Source: Microbacterium sp. CBA3102 (GTDB lineage Bacteria; Actinomycetota; Actinomycetes; Actinomycetales; Microbacteriaceae). From it: a stretch of 64,000 bases of DNA. A program made the position numbers and the translations under genes. This document shows, piece by piece, positions 7,697-16,093 of this stretch. The stretch is taken from contig NZ_CP042412.1 in assembly GCF_007954505.1 (NCBI RefSeq), positions 2,046,001 to 2,110,000 of the forward strand, given 5' to 3'. Under the pieces are notes generated by a model. It did no database searches. It saw nothing but the letters and a program-made list of their open reading frames with translations, and had not been told where the DNA came from. The first letter of the stretch is position 1; every line of letters begins with the position of its first letter.

Positions 7697-9697
7697 CTAT
7701 TCGTCGGCGGGAGCGTCCTCGGTCGGGGCCGTGGAGTCATCCGCTGCTCCGGTGCCGGGCGCAGCGGATTCGGGAGCCGTGGACGCGGCAGGCTCGACCG
7801 CGGCGGGGTCCGTCTCCTGCGGGGTAGCCTCCGTGGGCTCCTCGTCTGCAGGTGCGTGGTCCACGGGGGTCTCGTCGGCAGGTGTCGTGTCGTCCGTCGG
7901 CGTCGTGTCGTTCGTGGACTCGTCGACCGGCGTCTCTTCTGCCGGGGGCTCCTCTGCCGGGGGGTCCTCGGGGTTCGGTTCCTCGGTCGCGGGGTCCTCG
8001 GTGTCCGGCTCCTCCGTCGGCGGAATCTCCCAGTCGCCCAGGAACCGGATCCCGATGACGCCGCCCTCAGGAGTGAAGTCCCGCAGCGGCAGGTGGATCA
8101 ACGCCTGTTGTCCCACGGGGGGCGTGTGGGTGACGGTGACCTTCGTCGCCTCGGGCGCGGCGTTCTGAGCGACGCTCGGCGAGAAGACGAGCGTCCCCTG
8201 GCCGAACTCATCGAGGACGATGGTGTCGCCGCCGTCCGGGCTGTCGTCGAGCAGTCCCTCGACGGTCGCGCCCGGCGCACCGAAGATGATCACGGGATAC
8301 TCCGCGACCTCGGGGTCCGGGGGATCGACGGGAGGCACGGGGTCGACCGGCTCGGGAGGCGCGACCGGAGCCACCGGGGCCACCGGGGTCACCGGGGCGA
8401 CCGGAGGGGTCTCGACCGGTGGGGCCGCGTCCGCGGCGGGCGTCCTGGTCTCCTCCACAGGAGGGACCGGCGCAGGCGGAGGGGTGACCGGCCCGTCGAT
8501 CACGACAGGTTCGTCGAGCGTTATCGACTCATCGGGTCCGACGTCCGAGGTGATCGACGACGGGTCGGTGTCGCCGGCACTGGGCAGCGACGTCTCCGGG
8601 TTCGCTCCGGCGAGTCCGGGGAGGATCGTCGCCGCAGCGACGACGCCGGCCACGACCAGAGCCGCGGATCCCGCTCCCACGAGTGCGCCGATCCCGGTGA
8701 AGACTCCGCCGGAGGCACCCGCGCCACCGGCACCGCCACCTGCGGCGCCGCCCGAACCTGCGCCGCCGCCGGAACCCGCGCCCGCGCCGGAGGCGGCCGT
8801 GCCTGCGGCGACGGCCCCGGCTCCTCCGTCGCCGCCGAAGACGGCACCGGGAATGCTGGACGGCATGGCCGCGAGAGCGACGATCGGGGCGCCTGCGCCT
8901 TGCAGGATCGCGAGGTAGCCCGAGGCGCCGGCGACACCCAGCACGAGAGGAAGCAGAACGAGGGCGAGACGCTGCGAGACATCCTTGGCCTCGGCAGCGA
9001 CGATCATGCAGCGCGCGCAGTCGTCGAGATGCAGTTCGAGTCGCTTGTGGTCGCGCGTGCTGAGGTTGCCCCGCGAGTAGGCGCCCAGATGCTCGATGGT
9101 CCACTGGCATTCGGAGCCGTCTTCGGCGCTGCGCAGATGCGCCTGGATCCACGCTTCGCGGAGACCCTCACGTGCACGGAATGCCAGTTGCGACACGGCA
9201 CCGGACTTCATCCCGAGGAGGTGACCGACCTCCTGCGGCTTCATCTGCTCGATCTCGGTGTACCACAGCACTTCCTGCCAGCGGGTGGGAAGACTGCGGA
9301 ACGCCTGCGCGGTGAGGCTCCGGTCGAGCGCCTCGTTCGCCGCCTGGTCGGTGGTCTCGGGGTCGGCGACGGTGTCGAGTTCGTCGATCGCGGTCTCGCG
9401 ACGGGCGCGTCCCCAGCCTGCCGCGGTGTTGCGGATGCTCGTGAACAGGTAGGCGCGGAACGACCCGTTCGGTCCGCCGCCCTTGATGATCGCCTGGTAG
9501 ATGCGTGTGTACGCCTCCTGCACCAGGTCATCCGGGTCGATCGATGACGTGATGGATCGGGCGACCGTGATTCCCGAGGGGTAGTGGCGTCGCCAGAGTT
9601 CGCCGAAGGCCCCCGTGTCGCCCGAACGGGCGCGGAGGATCAGGTCGGCATCACCGATCAGTTCGTCGTGACTCGAGTTCTCTTCGTGCACAATCAT
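7697..9697 (-). CDS. ECF sigma factor fused to a zinc-finger, transmembrane and extracellular extension
   Basis: 666 aa, over three times the usual ECF length. Residues ~15-95 are sigma region 2 (DADLILRARSGDTGAFGELW, then DPDDLVQEAYTRIYQ) and ~130-185 region 4 (RSLPTRWQEVLWYTEIE, then HLLGMKSGAVSQLAFRAREG). Next comes an anti-sigma-like zinc finger (HLGAYSRGNLS, then HLDDCARCM), a membrane helix (LALVLLPLVLGVAGASGYL), a Gly/Ala-rich linker, a second helix (SAALVVAGVVAAATILPGL), a roughly 100-residue domain (PEVAEYPVIIFGAPGATVEG to GVIGIRFLGDWEIPP) and a Glu/Pro/Thr-rich tail of ~105 residues. With two helices the last two parts may face the cytoplasm; with one, they would be outside. Actinobacterial ECF groups with fused zf-HC2/TM extensions are known; the signal is unknown. 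A separate anti-sigma gene is not seen. Confidence 0.88.
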   Translation of the reverse strand: MIVHEENSSHDELIGDADLILRARSGDTGAFGELWRRHYPSGITVARSITSSIDPDDLVQEAYTRIYQAIIKGGGPNGSFRAYLFTSIRNTAAGWGRARRETAIDELDTVADPETTDQAANEALDRSLTAQAFRSLPTRWQEVLWYTEIEQMKPQEVGHLLGMKSGAVSQLAFRAREGLREAWIQAHLRSAEDGSECQWTIEHLGAYSRGNLSTRDHKRLELHLDDCARCMIVAAEAKDVSQRLALVLLPLVLGVAGASGYLAILQGAGAPIVALAAMPSSIPGAVFGGDGGAGAVAAGTAASGAGAGSGGGAGSGGAAGGGAGGAGASGGVFTGIGALVGAGSAALVVAGVVAAATILPGLAGANPETSLPSAGDTDPSSITSDVGPDESITLDEPVVIDGPVTPPPAPVPPVEETRTPAADAAPPVETPPVAPVTPVAPVAPVAPPEPVDPVPPVDPPDPEVAEYPVIIFGAPGATVEGLLDDSPDGGDTIVLDEFGQGTLVFSPSVAQNAAPEATKVTVTHTPPVGQQALIHLPLRDFTPEGGVIGIRFLGDWEIPPTEEPDTEDPATEEPNPEDPPAEEPPAEETPVDESTNDTTPTDDTTPADETPVDHAPADEEPTEATPQETDPAAVEPAASTAPESAAPGTGAADDSTAPTEDAPADE

Positions 9698-10060
9698 CCA
9701 TCTGTCGCTGGGCGCGGTTGCGCCTCTACAGGGTGAGACGCGTGGAGGCGCCGCTCATCACGCGACTTTTCCAGTCTCTCGCGAATCTCCCAGGGAAGCC
9801 ACTCTTTCCCACGAAGTACGCAGACTTCCGGGGGCGCGCGTCGGCGGATCCGGTCCGCGTCCGAGCATGGAAACGCTGTTTCTCGAAGAATTTCGCGAAG
9901 TCGCGTAGTGAATCCGTGGTGCGACCGTCTCATCGTTAGGACAGCCGAATCGGACTCCGGGGGCGGAGTCCAGGCGCCGGTGCGAGCGGTATTCGCTTCG
10001 GTAGGGCGGTCGGGGCCTCGGGGGAGGTACCCCGCCCGTCCGTCTCAGGAGGGGGAGCGA

Positions 10061-10086
10061 GGCCGCCGTTCGGGGGAACGGCGGCC
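10061..10086. terminator. perfect GC hairpin in the nagA-sigma gap
   Basis: GGCCGCCGTTC (10061-10071), loop GGGG, GAACGGCGGCC (10076-10086): an 11-bp perfect stem. The second repeat copy keeps a shorter version, GGCCGCC (10306-10312) pairing with GGCGGCC (10325-10331), although loop and flanks have drifted. Downstream of nagA on the - strand this could end nagA transcription; no U-run follows on that strand, so a role as a leader structure is equally possible. Confidence 0.5.
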
Positions 10087-10155
10087 TCCCGCCCACACCG
10101 GGTGAGCGACGGAAAGAACTTCTCGAAGATTTTTCACGAAGTCGCGTAATGAATC

Positions 10156-10175
10156 GATGAGACCGTCGTCTCATC
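10156..10175. promoter_or_regulatory. 20-bp palindrome (possible operator) in the second leader repeat
   Basis: GATGAGAC, centre CGTC, GTCTCATC: 8-bp perfect arms. The matching place in the first copy (about 9918-9934) keeps only the right half (GACCGTCTCATC), so the dyad exists in one repeat copy only. It could be an operator or a small hairpin; no protein is known to me that binds it. Confidence 0.4.
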
Positions 10176-10392
10176 ACAGAGAGACAGCCACGAAGAACTC
10201 CTCCGGGGGGCGGGTTCAGGCACTGGTGCGAGGGGTGAATGCGCCGGTGGGTCGGTCGGGAGCCTCGGGGGAGGAGTTCCCGGCCGCCCGTCTCTGCAGG
10301 GGACGGGCCGCCGATCTGGGGAACGGCGGCCCCCCGCCCTGTGCACGCACGACCGGAGAGCGCAGAGCTGTGCGTCGCGCGCGACGCAGGAC

Positions 10393-11562
10393 CTAGGCGA
10401 GTCGGGGTCCTGACCAGACACGCGCGACGCGCAGTTCCGCATCCAGCAGCACGACGTCGCCGAGCATGCCGGGGCGCAGGCCACCGAGCACAGCGCCGCG
10501 TCCGATCGCCCGTGCCGGGGTCTCGGTGAGCGCCCGCACGGCCTCTTCGAGGGTCACGCCGGCAGCGACCGCGCGCTGCAGTGCGACGTCCTGGGTGAGC
10601 GTCGAGCCGGCGATCGAGCCGGTGTCATCCGCCCTGGCCACGCCGTTCTTCACCGTGACGCTGACCGCGCCGAGGTCGTAGTGGCCGTCGGCGCTTCCCG
10701 CCGCGGCCATCGCATCGGTGACGAGCGCGACCCGACCGGGTGCCGCGTCGAACACGAGCTTGACGACGTGCGGATCGAGGTGCACGTCGTCGGCGATCGC
10801 CTCGAGCACGACCCGGTGATCCGCCGCAGCGGCCAGCACCGGGCCCGGCGCACGATGGTGGATGCCCGGCATCGCGTTGAAGGCGTGGGTGAGGATCGAA
10901 GCACCGGCCTCGAAAGCGGCGACAGCCGTCGCGGCATCCGCGTCGGTGTGACCCACTGCGGCCGCCGAGCCTGCGGCCACGATCTGCCTGATCGCGTCGA
11001 GCGCGCCGGGGAGCTCCGGTGCGATCGTCACCTGGCGGACCGTGCCTCGCCCGGCATCCAGCAGTCGTGCGACGTCCGCGGCGACCGGATGGCGCAGCAG
11101 CGACGGCTCATGAGCGCCGTGATGGCCGGGGTCGAGGAACGGGCCCTCGAGGTGGGAGCCGAGGATGTCGGCGTCCGTCTCGGTCAGGTCGGCGATCAGG
11201 GCGACGTTCCGTGCGAGCGAATCCACCGATGCGGTCACCAGGGAAACGACGGCGCGCGTGGTGCCGTGGGCGCGATGCAGGTCGCGACCGATGCGGATGG
11301 CGTCGACGCCGTCGTCGAACGACGCTCCGGCTCCGCCGTGCCCGTGGATGTCCACGAAGCCGGGGGTGAGCAGGGCGCCCGCTCCGGCGACGGACGTGGC
11401 ATCGACGACTGCATCCGCCGATGTCCAGTCCGAACCGGTGCCGCGGGCTGCGACGGTGCCCTCCTCGATCCGGACCCAGGCGTCTTCGGTGATCGCGCCG
11501 CCGTCGACGATGCGTGCCGAATGGATGACCAGCGAGCCGGTCGCGGAGGAGTGGGTGCTCAA
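10393..11562 (-). CDS. nagA: N-acetylglucosamine-6-phosphate deacetylase
   Basis: 389 aa. It removes acetate from GlcNAc-6-P to give GlcN-6-P for NagB. Amidohydrolase motifs: GFVDIHGHGGAG (metal HxH), SHLEGPFL (Glu metal ligand), VGHTDADAATA and LTHAFNAM (His ligands), and LVTDAMAAAGSADG (catalytic Asp). The ATG at 11562 overlaps the stop of the upstream hexosaminidase by 4 nt (ATGA), so both are translated from one mRNA. Substrate specificity follows from family membership and from the nearby nagB and sugar kinase. Confidence 0.95.
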   Translation of the reverse strand: MSTHSSATGSLVIHSARIVDGGAITEDAWVRIEEGTVAARGTGSDWTSADAVVDATSVAGAGALLTPGFVDIHGHGGAGASFDDGVDAIRIGRDLHRAHGTTRAVVSLVTASVDSLARNVALIADLTETDADILGSHLEGPFLDPGHHGAHEPSLLRHPVAADVARLLDAGRGTVRQVTIAPELPGALDAIRQIVAAGSAAAVGHTDADAATAVAAFEAGASILTHAFNAMPGIHHRAPGPVLAAAADHRVVLEAIADDVHLDPHVVKLVFDAAPGRVALVTDAMAAAGSADGHYDLGAVSVTVKNGVARADDTGSIAGSTLTQDVALQRAVAAGVTLEEAVRALTETPARAIGRGAVLGGLRPGMLGDVVLLDAELRVARVWSGPRLA

Positions 11563-13070
11563 CGTTCGCTCCAGGGGATTTCTTCTGCGGGGTGGAAGTC
11601 GACCCCCTCAGCTTTCCACAGCGGCGCGAGCGCCCCGACCCGGACGCGGAAGGACTCCCAGGTGCGTTCCGGGCCTCCCTGCGGCGACCAGGCCACTTCG
11701 GCCTGCGCTGCCGCCCGGGGGAAGACCAGCTGTTCGACCTCGGCGAGGGTCCGGGTGGTCTCGGACCAGAGCGGAGCCTCCACGCCGAGGATCGCGGCGT
11801 CCGGCACGTCGAGGACGGAGGTCGGTTCCCACTCATACGCGGAGCGGACGTCGATGATGGCCGCCCAGGTGAGGCCGAGGGGGAAGTCCTCGGAGTACTT
11901 CATGTCGAGGTAGGTGACGTTCGCCGCCGACATGATCAGCGCGCCGCCGCGCTCGACGAAGTGGGCGGCCTCCTCGGCGTGCGTGCCCTCGGGGGTGGTC
12001 TTGCCCCAGTACTGGCCGACGGTGCCCTCGGCGATGTCTGCGGCCGAGCCCATCTCGTGCCAGGCGACCGGCGTCTTGCCGGCCTCGACGACGATCGCGG
12101 TGGCGCGCTCGGCGAACAGGTCGAAGTCGGCCTGCGGGGTGCCGAGCGATTCGTCGCCTCCCACGTGGATGTACGGTCCCGGGGTCATCTCGGCGAGCTC
12201 GCGGACGACGTCGCGCACGAACGCGTAGGTGCGCTCGTCGTGGATGCGGACGCTCGAGTGACCGACGCCCCAGCCGAGGTACGTCTCGCCGGCGACGGGC
12301 AGCGGCTGGCCGAGGCGAGCGGAGTCCGCGATCAGGTTGTCGTTCAGCACGGGTGCCTCGACGAGCTCGGGGTAGGCGACGCCGATCGCGTGGGTGTGGC
12401 CGGGCAGATCGATCTCGGGGATCACGATCATGTGACGCGAGGCGGCGTAGGCCACGATCTCGCGGTAGTCGTCCTTCGTGTAGAAGCCACCCGGGTCTCC
12501 GTTCGCGGAGGTGCCGGCCGCCCGCTCGGTGAGCAACGGCCAGGAGTCGATGTGCACGCGCCATCCCTGGTCGTCGGTCAGGTGCAGGTGCAGGTGGTTG
12601 AACTTCAGGGCGCTGGTGCTGTCGATGAACTTCTTCACGTCGTCGACGCCGAAGAAGTGCCGAGCCACATCGAGCATGACACCTCGTCGGGCGAAGCGCG
12701 GGGAGTCGGCGACGTCGGCACCGAGCAGCGCCCAGCCGGAGTCCTCCTGGCGCAGCAGCTGCAGCAAGGTCTGGACGCCGTAGAAGAGCCCGGCCTCGTC
12801 GGCGCCGACGAGGATCGCCCGCTCTCCGATCTCGAGCGTGTAGCCCTCGGGTGCGGAGGAGGCGGGGTCGACGAGGAGCTCGATCTCGGCGTCGGCCTCA
12901 TCGACGAGGGCGAGGCGGATTCCGGTGCGGCGTTCGATCGCGTCGACCAGCTGTGCGGCGGCCGGGGAGGAGCCGAGCACGCGCGTCGTCGCGGTGAGCG
13001 GCATCCGTTCCTCCCGTGCGACGGCGGACACGGGCGCAGGGACGAGCGGAAGAGGATGAGGAAGGACCAT
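11559..13070 (-). CDS. glycoside hydrolase family 20 beta-N-acetylhexosaminidase
   Basis: 503 aa from the ATG at 13070; a TTG two codons earlier is a weaker start. A GH20b-like N-terminal domain is followed by the catalytic barrel: GVMLDVARHFFGV, HLHLHLTDDQGWRV, MIVIPEIDLPGHTHAI and IHVGGDES with the catalytic Asp-Glu pair. No signal peptide is evident (the N-terminus is MVLPHPLPLVPAPVS), suggesting a cytoplasmic enzyme acting on imported GlcNAc-containing oligosaccharides. It is the promoter-proximal gene of a two-gene operon with nagA. It is a distant paralogue of the GH20 half of the fusion protein at the left edge, and shares its conserved blocks. Confidence 0.92.
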   Translation of the reverse strand: MVLPHPLPLVPAPVSAVAREERMPLTATTRVLGSSPAAAQLVDAIERRTGIRLALVDEADAEIELLVDPASSAPEGYTLEIGERAILVGADEAGLFYGVQTLLQLLRQEDSGWALLGADVADSPRFARRGVMLDVARHFFGVDDVKKFIDSTSALKFNHLHLHLTDDQGWRVHIDSWPLLTERAAGTSANGDPGGFYTKDDYREIVAYAASRHMIVIPEIDLPGHTHAIGVAYPELVEAPVLNDNLIADSARLGQPLPVAGETYLGWGVGHSSVRIHDERTYAFVRDVVRELAEMTPGPYIHVGGDESLGTPQADFDLFAERATAIVVEAGKTPVAWHEMGSAADIAEGTVGQYWGKTTPEGTHAEEAAHFVERGGALIMSAANVTYLDMKYSEDFPLGLTWAAIIDVRSAYEWEPTSVLDVPDAAILGVEAPLWSETTRTLAEVEQLVFPRAAAQAEVAWSPQGGPERTWESFRVRVGALAPLWKAEGVDFHPAEEIPWSER

Positions 13071-13110
13071 GAACAAAACCTACCGGTCGTCGTGGCAGGA
13101 GGGAATGGGG

Positions 13111-13125
13111 GAATCGAAACGATTC
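13111..13125. promoter_or_regulatory. palindromic operator candidate upstream of the hexosaminidase-nagA operon
   Basis: GAATCG-AAA-CGATTC, a perfect 6-bp dyad with a 3-bp centre, 41 bp upstream of the hexosaminidase ATG on the - strand. The size and position suit a repressor site. It is unlike the ROK operator at 2517-2541, so a LacI-type or other regulator may control this operon. Confidence 0.45.
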
Positions 13126-13179
13126 TGCGCCGTCGTCGTCGCGACCGCGTGCGACGGCTCCGGCATCGGCTATGCTCGT

Positions 13180-13256
13180 AACCGTCGCGACTGGCGTCTG
13201 GGTGGACTACCACCGGGGAGCGACTGACCACGGAATTCGACCGCGCGCCTGGGCCG
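13180..13256 (+). promoter_or_regulatory. ZTP (pfl motif) riboswitch upstream of glyA-folD
   Basis: The conserved core is visible: GTCGCGACTGGCG (13184-13196), the P2 hairpin GGTGG-ACTA-CCACC (13201-13214), GGGGAGCGAC (13215-13224) whose GCGAC can pair back to GTCGC at 13184-13188, and the downstream CGCGCGCCTGGGC (13242-13254). ZTP riboswitches sense the purine intermediate ZMP/ZTP, which accumulates when 10-formyl-THF is short, and turn on one-carbon genes. glyA and folD downstream are standard targets. No intrinsic terminator is obvious, so control may act on the AAAGGAG ribosome site at 13286-13292. A -10-like TATGCT lies at 13171-13176. Confidence 0.85.
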
Positions 13257-13301
13257 ATAGGAACACCCCTTTCGAATCCGTTGTCAAAGGAGCACGTCAT
13301 C

Positions 13302-14576
13302 ATGACCGACCGTTACTTCAACGCCCCGCTCGCCGAAGTCGATCCGGAGATCGCTCAGGTCCTCGACCGTGAGCTGAAGCGTCAGCAGACCTTCCTAGAG
13401 ATGATCGCCTCCGAGAACTTCGTTCCCGTCTCGGTGCTGCAGTCGCAGGGCTCGGTGCTCACGAACAAGTACGCCGAGGGCTACCCCGGGCGTCGGTACT
13501 ACGGCGGCTGTGAAGAGGTCGACGTCGCCGAGTCCCTCGCGATCGAGCGGGCGAAGAGCCTGTTCGGTGCCGAGTTCGCGAACGTGCAGCCGCACTCCGG
13601 TGCCTCCGCCAACGCCGCGGTCCTCCATGCCATCGCCCGCCCCGGCGACACCCTGCTCGGCCTCTCCCTCGACCAGGGTGGTCACCTGACGCACGGCATG
13701 AAGATCAACTTCTCGGGTCGTCTGTACGACATCGTCGCGTACGGTGTCGACCCCGAGACCTCGACGATCGACATGGCGGAGGTGCGCCGTCTCGCGATCG
13801 AGCACCGACCCAAGGTCATCATCGCCGGCTGGTCGGCCTACCCGCGCACGATGGACTTCGCGGCGTTCCGCGAGATCGCCGACGAGGTCGGGGCTCTGCT
13901 CTGGGTCGACATGGCGCACTTCGCGGGTCTGGTGGCCGCGGGCCTGCACCCGAACCCGGTGCCCCACGCCCACGTCGTCTCGTCGACCGTGCACAAGACG
14001 ATCGGCGGGCCGCGCTCGGGCTTCATCCTCACCAACGACGCCGACATCGCCAAGAAGATCAACTCCGCCGTGTTCCCGGGCCAGCAGGGCGGGCCGCTCA
14101 TGCACGTGATCGCCGCCAAGGCGACCGCGTTCAAGCTCGCAGGCACGCCCGAGTTCAAGGAGCGCCAGGAGCGCGTGCTGCGCGGTGCCGCGCTCATCGC
14201 CGAGCGTCTGTCGATGCAGGACCTGAAGGATGCCGGTATCGCCGTGCGCTCGGGCGGCACCGATGTGCACCTGGTGCTGGTCGACCTGCGTGATGCCGAG
14301 ATCGACGGCAAGCAGGCAGAAGACCTCCTGCACGACATCCACATCACCGTGAACCGCAACGCGGTCCCGAACGACCCGCGCCCGCCGATGGTCACCTCGG
14401 GTCTGCGCATCGGCACGCCCGCACTCGCGACCCGCGGTTTCGGGGACGCCGAGTTCACCGAGGTCGCCGACATCATCGCGCTCGCACTGCTCCCCGGTGC
14501 GGACGTGGAGTCGCTGCGTGCCCGCGTCGACGCCCTGGCCGCCGCGTTCCCGCTCTACCCGGACCTGCAGCAGTGA
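13302..14576 (+). CDS. glyA: serine hydroxymethyltransferase
   Basis: 424 aa. The PLP enzyme interconverts serine plus THF and glycine plus 5,10-methylene-THF. Family motifs: [48 protein letters not shown], and [16 protein letters not shown] carrying the PLP lysine. The ATG at 13302 has AAAGGAG at 13286-13292; an in-frame TTG at 13281 lies upstream of that site and is rejected. The gene follows a ZTP riboswitch and overlaps folD by 4 nt, making a one-carbon operon. Confidence 0.97.
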   Translation: MTDRYFNAPLAEVDPEIAQVLDRELKRQQTFLEMIASENFVPVSVLQSQGSVLTNKYAEGYPGRRYYGGCEEVDVAESLAIERAKSLFGAEFANVQPHSGASANAAVLHAIARPGDTLLGLSLDQGGHLTHGMKINFSGRLYDIVAYGVDPETSTIDMAEVRRLAIEHRPKVIIAGWSAYPRTMDFAAFREIADEVGALLWVDMAHFAGLVAAGLHPNPVPHAHVVSSTVHKTIGGPRSGFILTNDADIAKKINSAVFPGQQGGPLMHVIAAKATAFKLAGTPEFKERQERVLRGAALIAERLSMQDLKDAGIAVRSGGTDVHLVLVDLRDAEIDGKQAEDLLHDIHITVNRNAVPNDPRPPMVTSGLRIGTPALATRGFGDAEFTEVADIIALALLPGADVESLRARVDALAAAFPLYPDLQQ

Positions 14577-15451
14577 CCGCGAAGATCCTGGACGGGAAGG
14601 CCGCATCGGCCGCGATCCGTGCGGAGCTCACCGAGCGGGTAGCCGCGCTGAAGGCGAAGGGGATCACCCCGGGCATCGCGACGGTGCTCGTCGGCGCCGA
14701 CCCCGCCTCGCAGCTCTACGTGGGCATGAAGCACCGGCAGTCCGAGAGCATCGGGATGAACTCGATCCAGCGGGAGCTCCCGGCGGACGCCACGCAGGCC
14801 GAGGTCGAGGCGCTGATCGACGAGCTCAACGCCGATCCCGCGTGCCACGGGTACATCGTGCAGCTGCCTCTTCCGAAGCACCTCGACACGGACGCCATCC
14901 TCGAGCGGATCGACCCGGCGAAGGACGCCGACGGTCTGCACCCGACCAACCTCGGCCGCCTGGTGCTCAACGTCAACGGTCCGATCCACACGCCGTTGCC
15001 CTGCACACCGCGCGGCGTGATCGAGCTGCTGCTGCGCAACGACTACGACCTCAGGGGCAAGCACGTGGTCGTGGTCGGCCGCGGGGTCACGATCGGCCGT
15101 TCGATCGGGCTCCTGCTCACCCGTCGCGACCTGAACGCCACGGTCACGCTGACCCACACGGGCACGGTCGACATGCCTCGCTACCTGCGGGAGGCCGACG
15201 TCATCGTCGCGGCCGCGGGCGTCAAGCACCTCATCCGTCCCGAAGACGTCAAGCCGGGGGCAGCAGTGCTCGACGTCGGTGTGACCCGGGAGACCGACCC
15301 GGAGACCGGCAAGAACCTGGTGTTCGGCGATGTGGCGCCCGGCGTCGCGGACATCGCCGGGTACCTTTCCCCGAACCCGGGTGGCGTCGGCCCGATGACC
15401 GTCGCCCTGCTCATGACGAACGTCGTGGAGGCCGCAGAGCGGCTCGCCTGA
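14573..15451 (+). CDS. folD: bifunctional methylenetetrahydrofolate dehydrogenase / methenyl-THF cyclohydrolase
   Basis: 292 aa. It oxidises 5,10-methylene-THF and hydrolyses the product to 10-formyl-THF, continuing the pathway from GlyA to purine synthesis. Motifs: [14 protein letters not shown] with the catalytic Lys, [44 protein letters not shown] (NADP site) and [15 protein letters not shown]. It starts with GTG overlapping the glyA stop (GTGA), so translation is coupled. A strong hairpin follows the stop. Confidence 0.96.
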   Translation: MTAKILDGKAASAAIRAELTERVAALKAKGITPGIATVLVGADPASQLYVGMKHRQSESIGMNSIQRELPADATQAEVEALIDELNADPACHGYIVQLPLPKHLDTDAILERIDPAKDADGLHPTNLGRLVLNVNGPIHTPLPCTPRGVIELLLRNDYDLRGKHVVVVGRGVTIGRSIGLLLTRRDLNATVTLTHTGTVDMPRYLREADVIVAAAGVKHLIRPEDVKPGAAVLDVGVTRETDPETGKNLVFGDVAPGVADIAGYLSPNPGGVGPMTVALLMTNVVEAAERLA

Positions 15452-15456
15452 TCGCT

Positions 15457-15491
15457 TCCGGAGGGGTGCCCGCGTGGCGCATCCCTCCGGA
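15457..15491. terminator. bidirectional terminator hairpin between folD and a convergent membrane gene
   Basis: TCCGGAGGGGTGC (15457-15469) pairs with GCATCCCTCCGGA (15479-15491), 13 bp with one G-U pair and a 9-nt loop. It starts 5 nt after the folD stop and ends 6 nt before the stop of the convergent gene. No U-run is present, which is common in high-GC bacteria. Confidence 0.75.
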
Positions 15492-15497
15492 CGACGG

Positions 15498-16061
15498 TCA
15501 GCCGAGTTCGTCGAGCATCCGACGCTGTTCGGGGGTCAGGCCGTCGCGGAGCTCTTCGCGGGCAGCCGCCGTCTCCGGCGACTCCGACGCCGCGGTGTTC
15601 GTGGCGGGGGCGGGCTTCGACCGGCTGCCGCCCCTCACCTTCGCCTGCACGGAGTCATAGATCTCCGCGGTCTTGGCCCGCATCCTGTCATCGATCCGGT
15701 CGTAGATCACCCAGCCGAGGAGCAGAGCGACCGGCGGGAGCACGAAGCCCCAGAATCCCGAGGCGCGGACGCCGCTCAGCCACACCGTGAGCACCCAGAT
15801 GATGAGCTCGACGACGTACACGAGCACGTACTGCACGACCTTCTCGCCGGCCTTCGTGCGCTCGGCGGCGGACTTCGCCGCCGACTTGCGGAACGCACCT
15901 GCCAGCAGAGGTTTCACGAAGAGAGCGGCGAGGGTCAGGACGACCGACGCCCACAGGGCGTTCAGGCCCACCGAGACACCGGGCAGCAGCACGCCGATCA
16001 GCAGCAGCACGGCGACGTTGAACACCGCGAGCGCGACGAATCGCACGATTCCGTTCTTCAT
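15498..16061 (-). CDS. membrane protein of unknown function
   Basis: 187 aa from the ATG at 16061 (MKNGIVRFVALAVFNVAVLL). Four hydrophobic stretches can be seen: residues ~6-30, ~32-52, ~75-97 and ~103-122 (FWGFVLPPVALLLGWVIYD). The region between the second and third is basic (RKSAAKSAAERTKAGEK), and a cytoplasmic tail ends in a charged segment, EELRDGLTPEQRRMLDELG. I do not recognise the family. The start codon is preceded by non-coding sequence that is open in frame but reads as shadow. It is a separate unit from the next gene upstream (32-nt gap). Confidence 0.72.
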   Translation of the reverse strand: MKNGIVRFVALAVFNVAVLLLIGVLLPGVSVGLNALWASVVLTLAALFVKPLLAGAFRKSAAKSAAERTKAGEKVVQYVLVYVVELIIWVLTVWLSGVRASGFWGFVLPPVALLLGWVIYDRIDDRMRAKTAEIYDSVQAKVRGGSRSKPAPATNTAASESPETAAAREELRDGLTPEQRRMLDELG

Positions 16062-16093
16062 GCGACCAGAATCCCACATCCGCCTTCGCGGAC

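Larger units (their letters stand above)
9871..10350. repeat. two imperfect tandem copies of a ~240-bp element in the sigma-factor leader
   Basis: The 695-bp gap 9698-10392 holds no believable gene. It contains two diverged copies (about 9871-10110 and 10111-10350) in direct orientation, offset 240-244 bp. Shared blocks include TTCTCGAAGA (9880, 10120), GAAGTCGCGTA-N-TGAATC (9897, 10138), GTCTCATC, GGACAGCC/AGACAGCC, a GGTGCGAG block and a hairpin block ending GGGAACGGCGGCC (10074, 10318). On the - strand the element lies between nagA and the sigma gene, so it could hold duplicated promoters, operators or a structured leader. Frames across it are shadows: their only similarity to each other comes from the DNA repeat. 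Confidence 0.75.

Noticed and set aside
6512..9547. A 1011-codon open frame on + across the oxidase, DUF2568 and sigma genes
   Set aside because: It is antisense to three well-supported genes, its composition is Arg/Gly/His-rich with no family motif, and GC-rich DNA leaves antisense frames open.
9758..10177. Frames on - in the sigma leader whose translations resemble each other (SHRFITRLRE, SHHGFTTRLRE)
   Set aside because: The similarity comes from the 240-bp DNA duplication read in the same frame; there is no ribosome site and the amino-acid composition is shadow-like.
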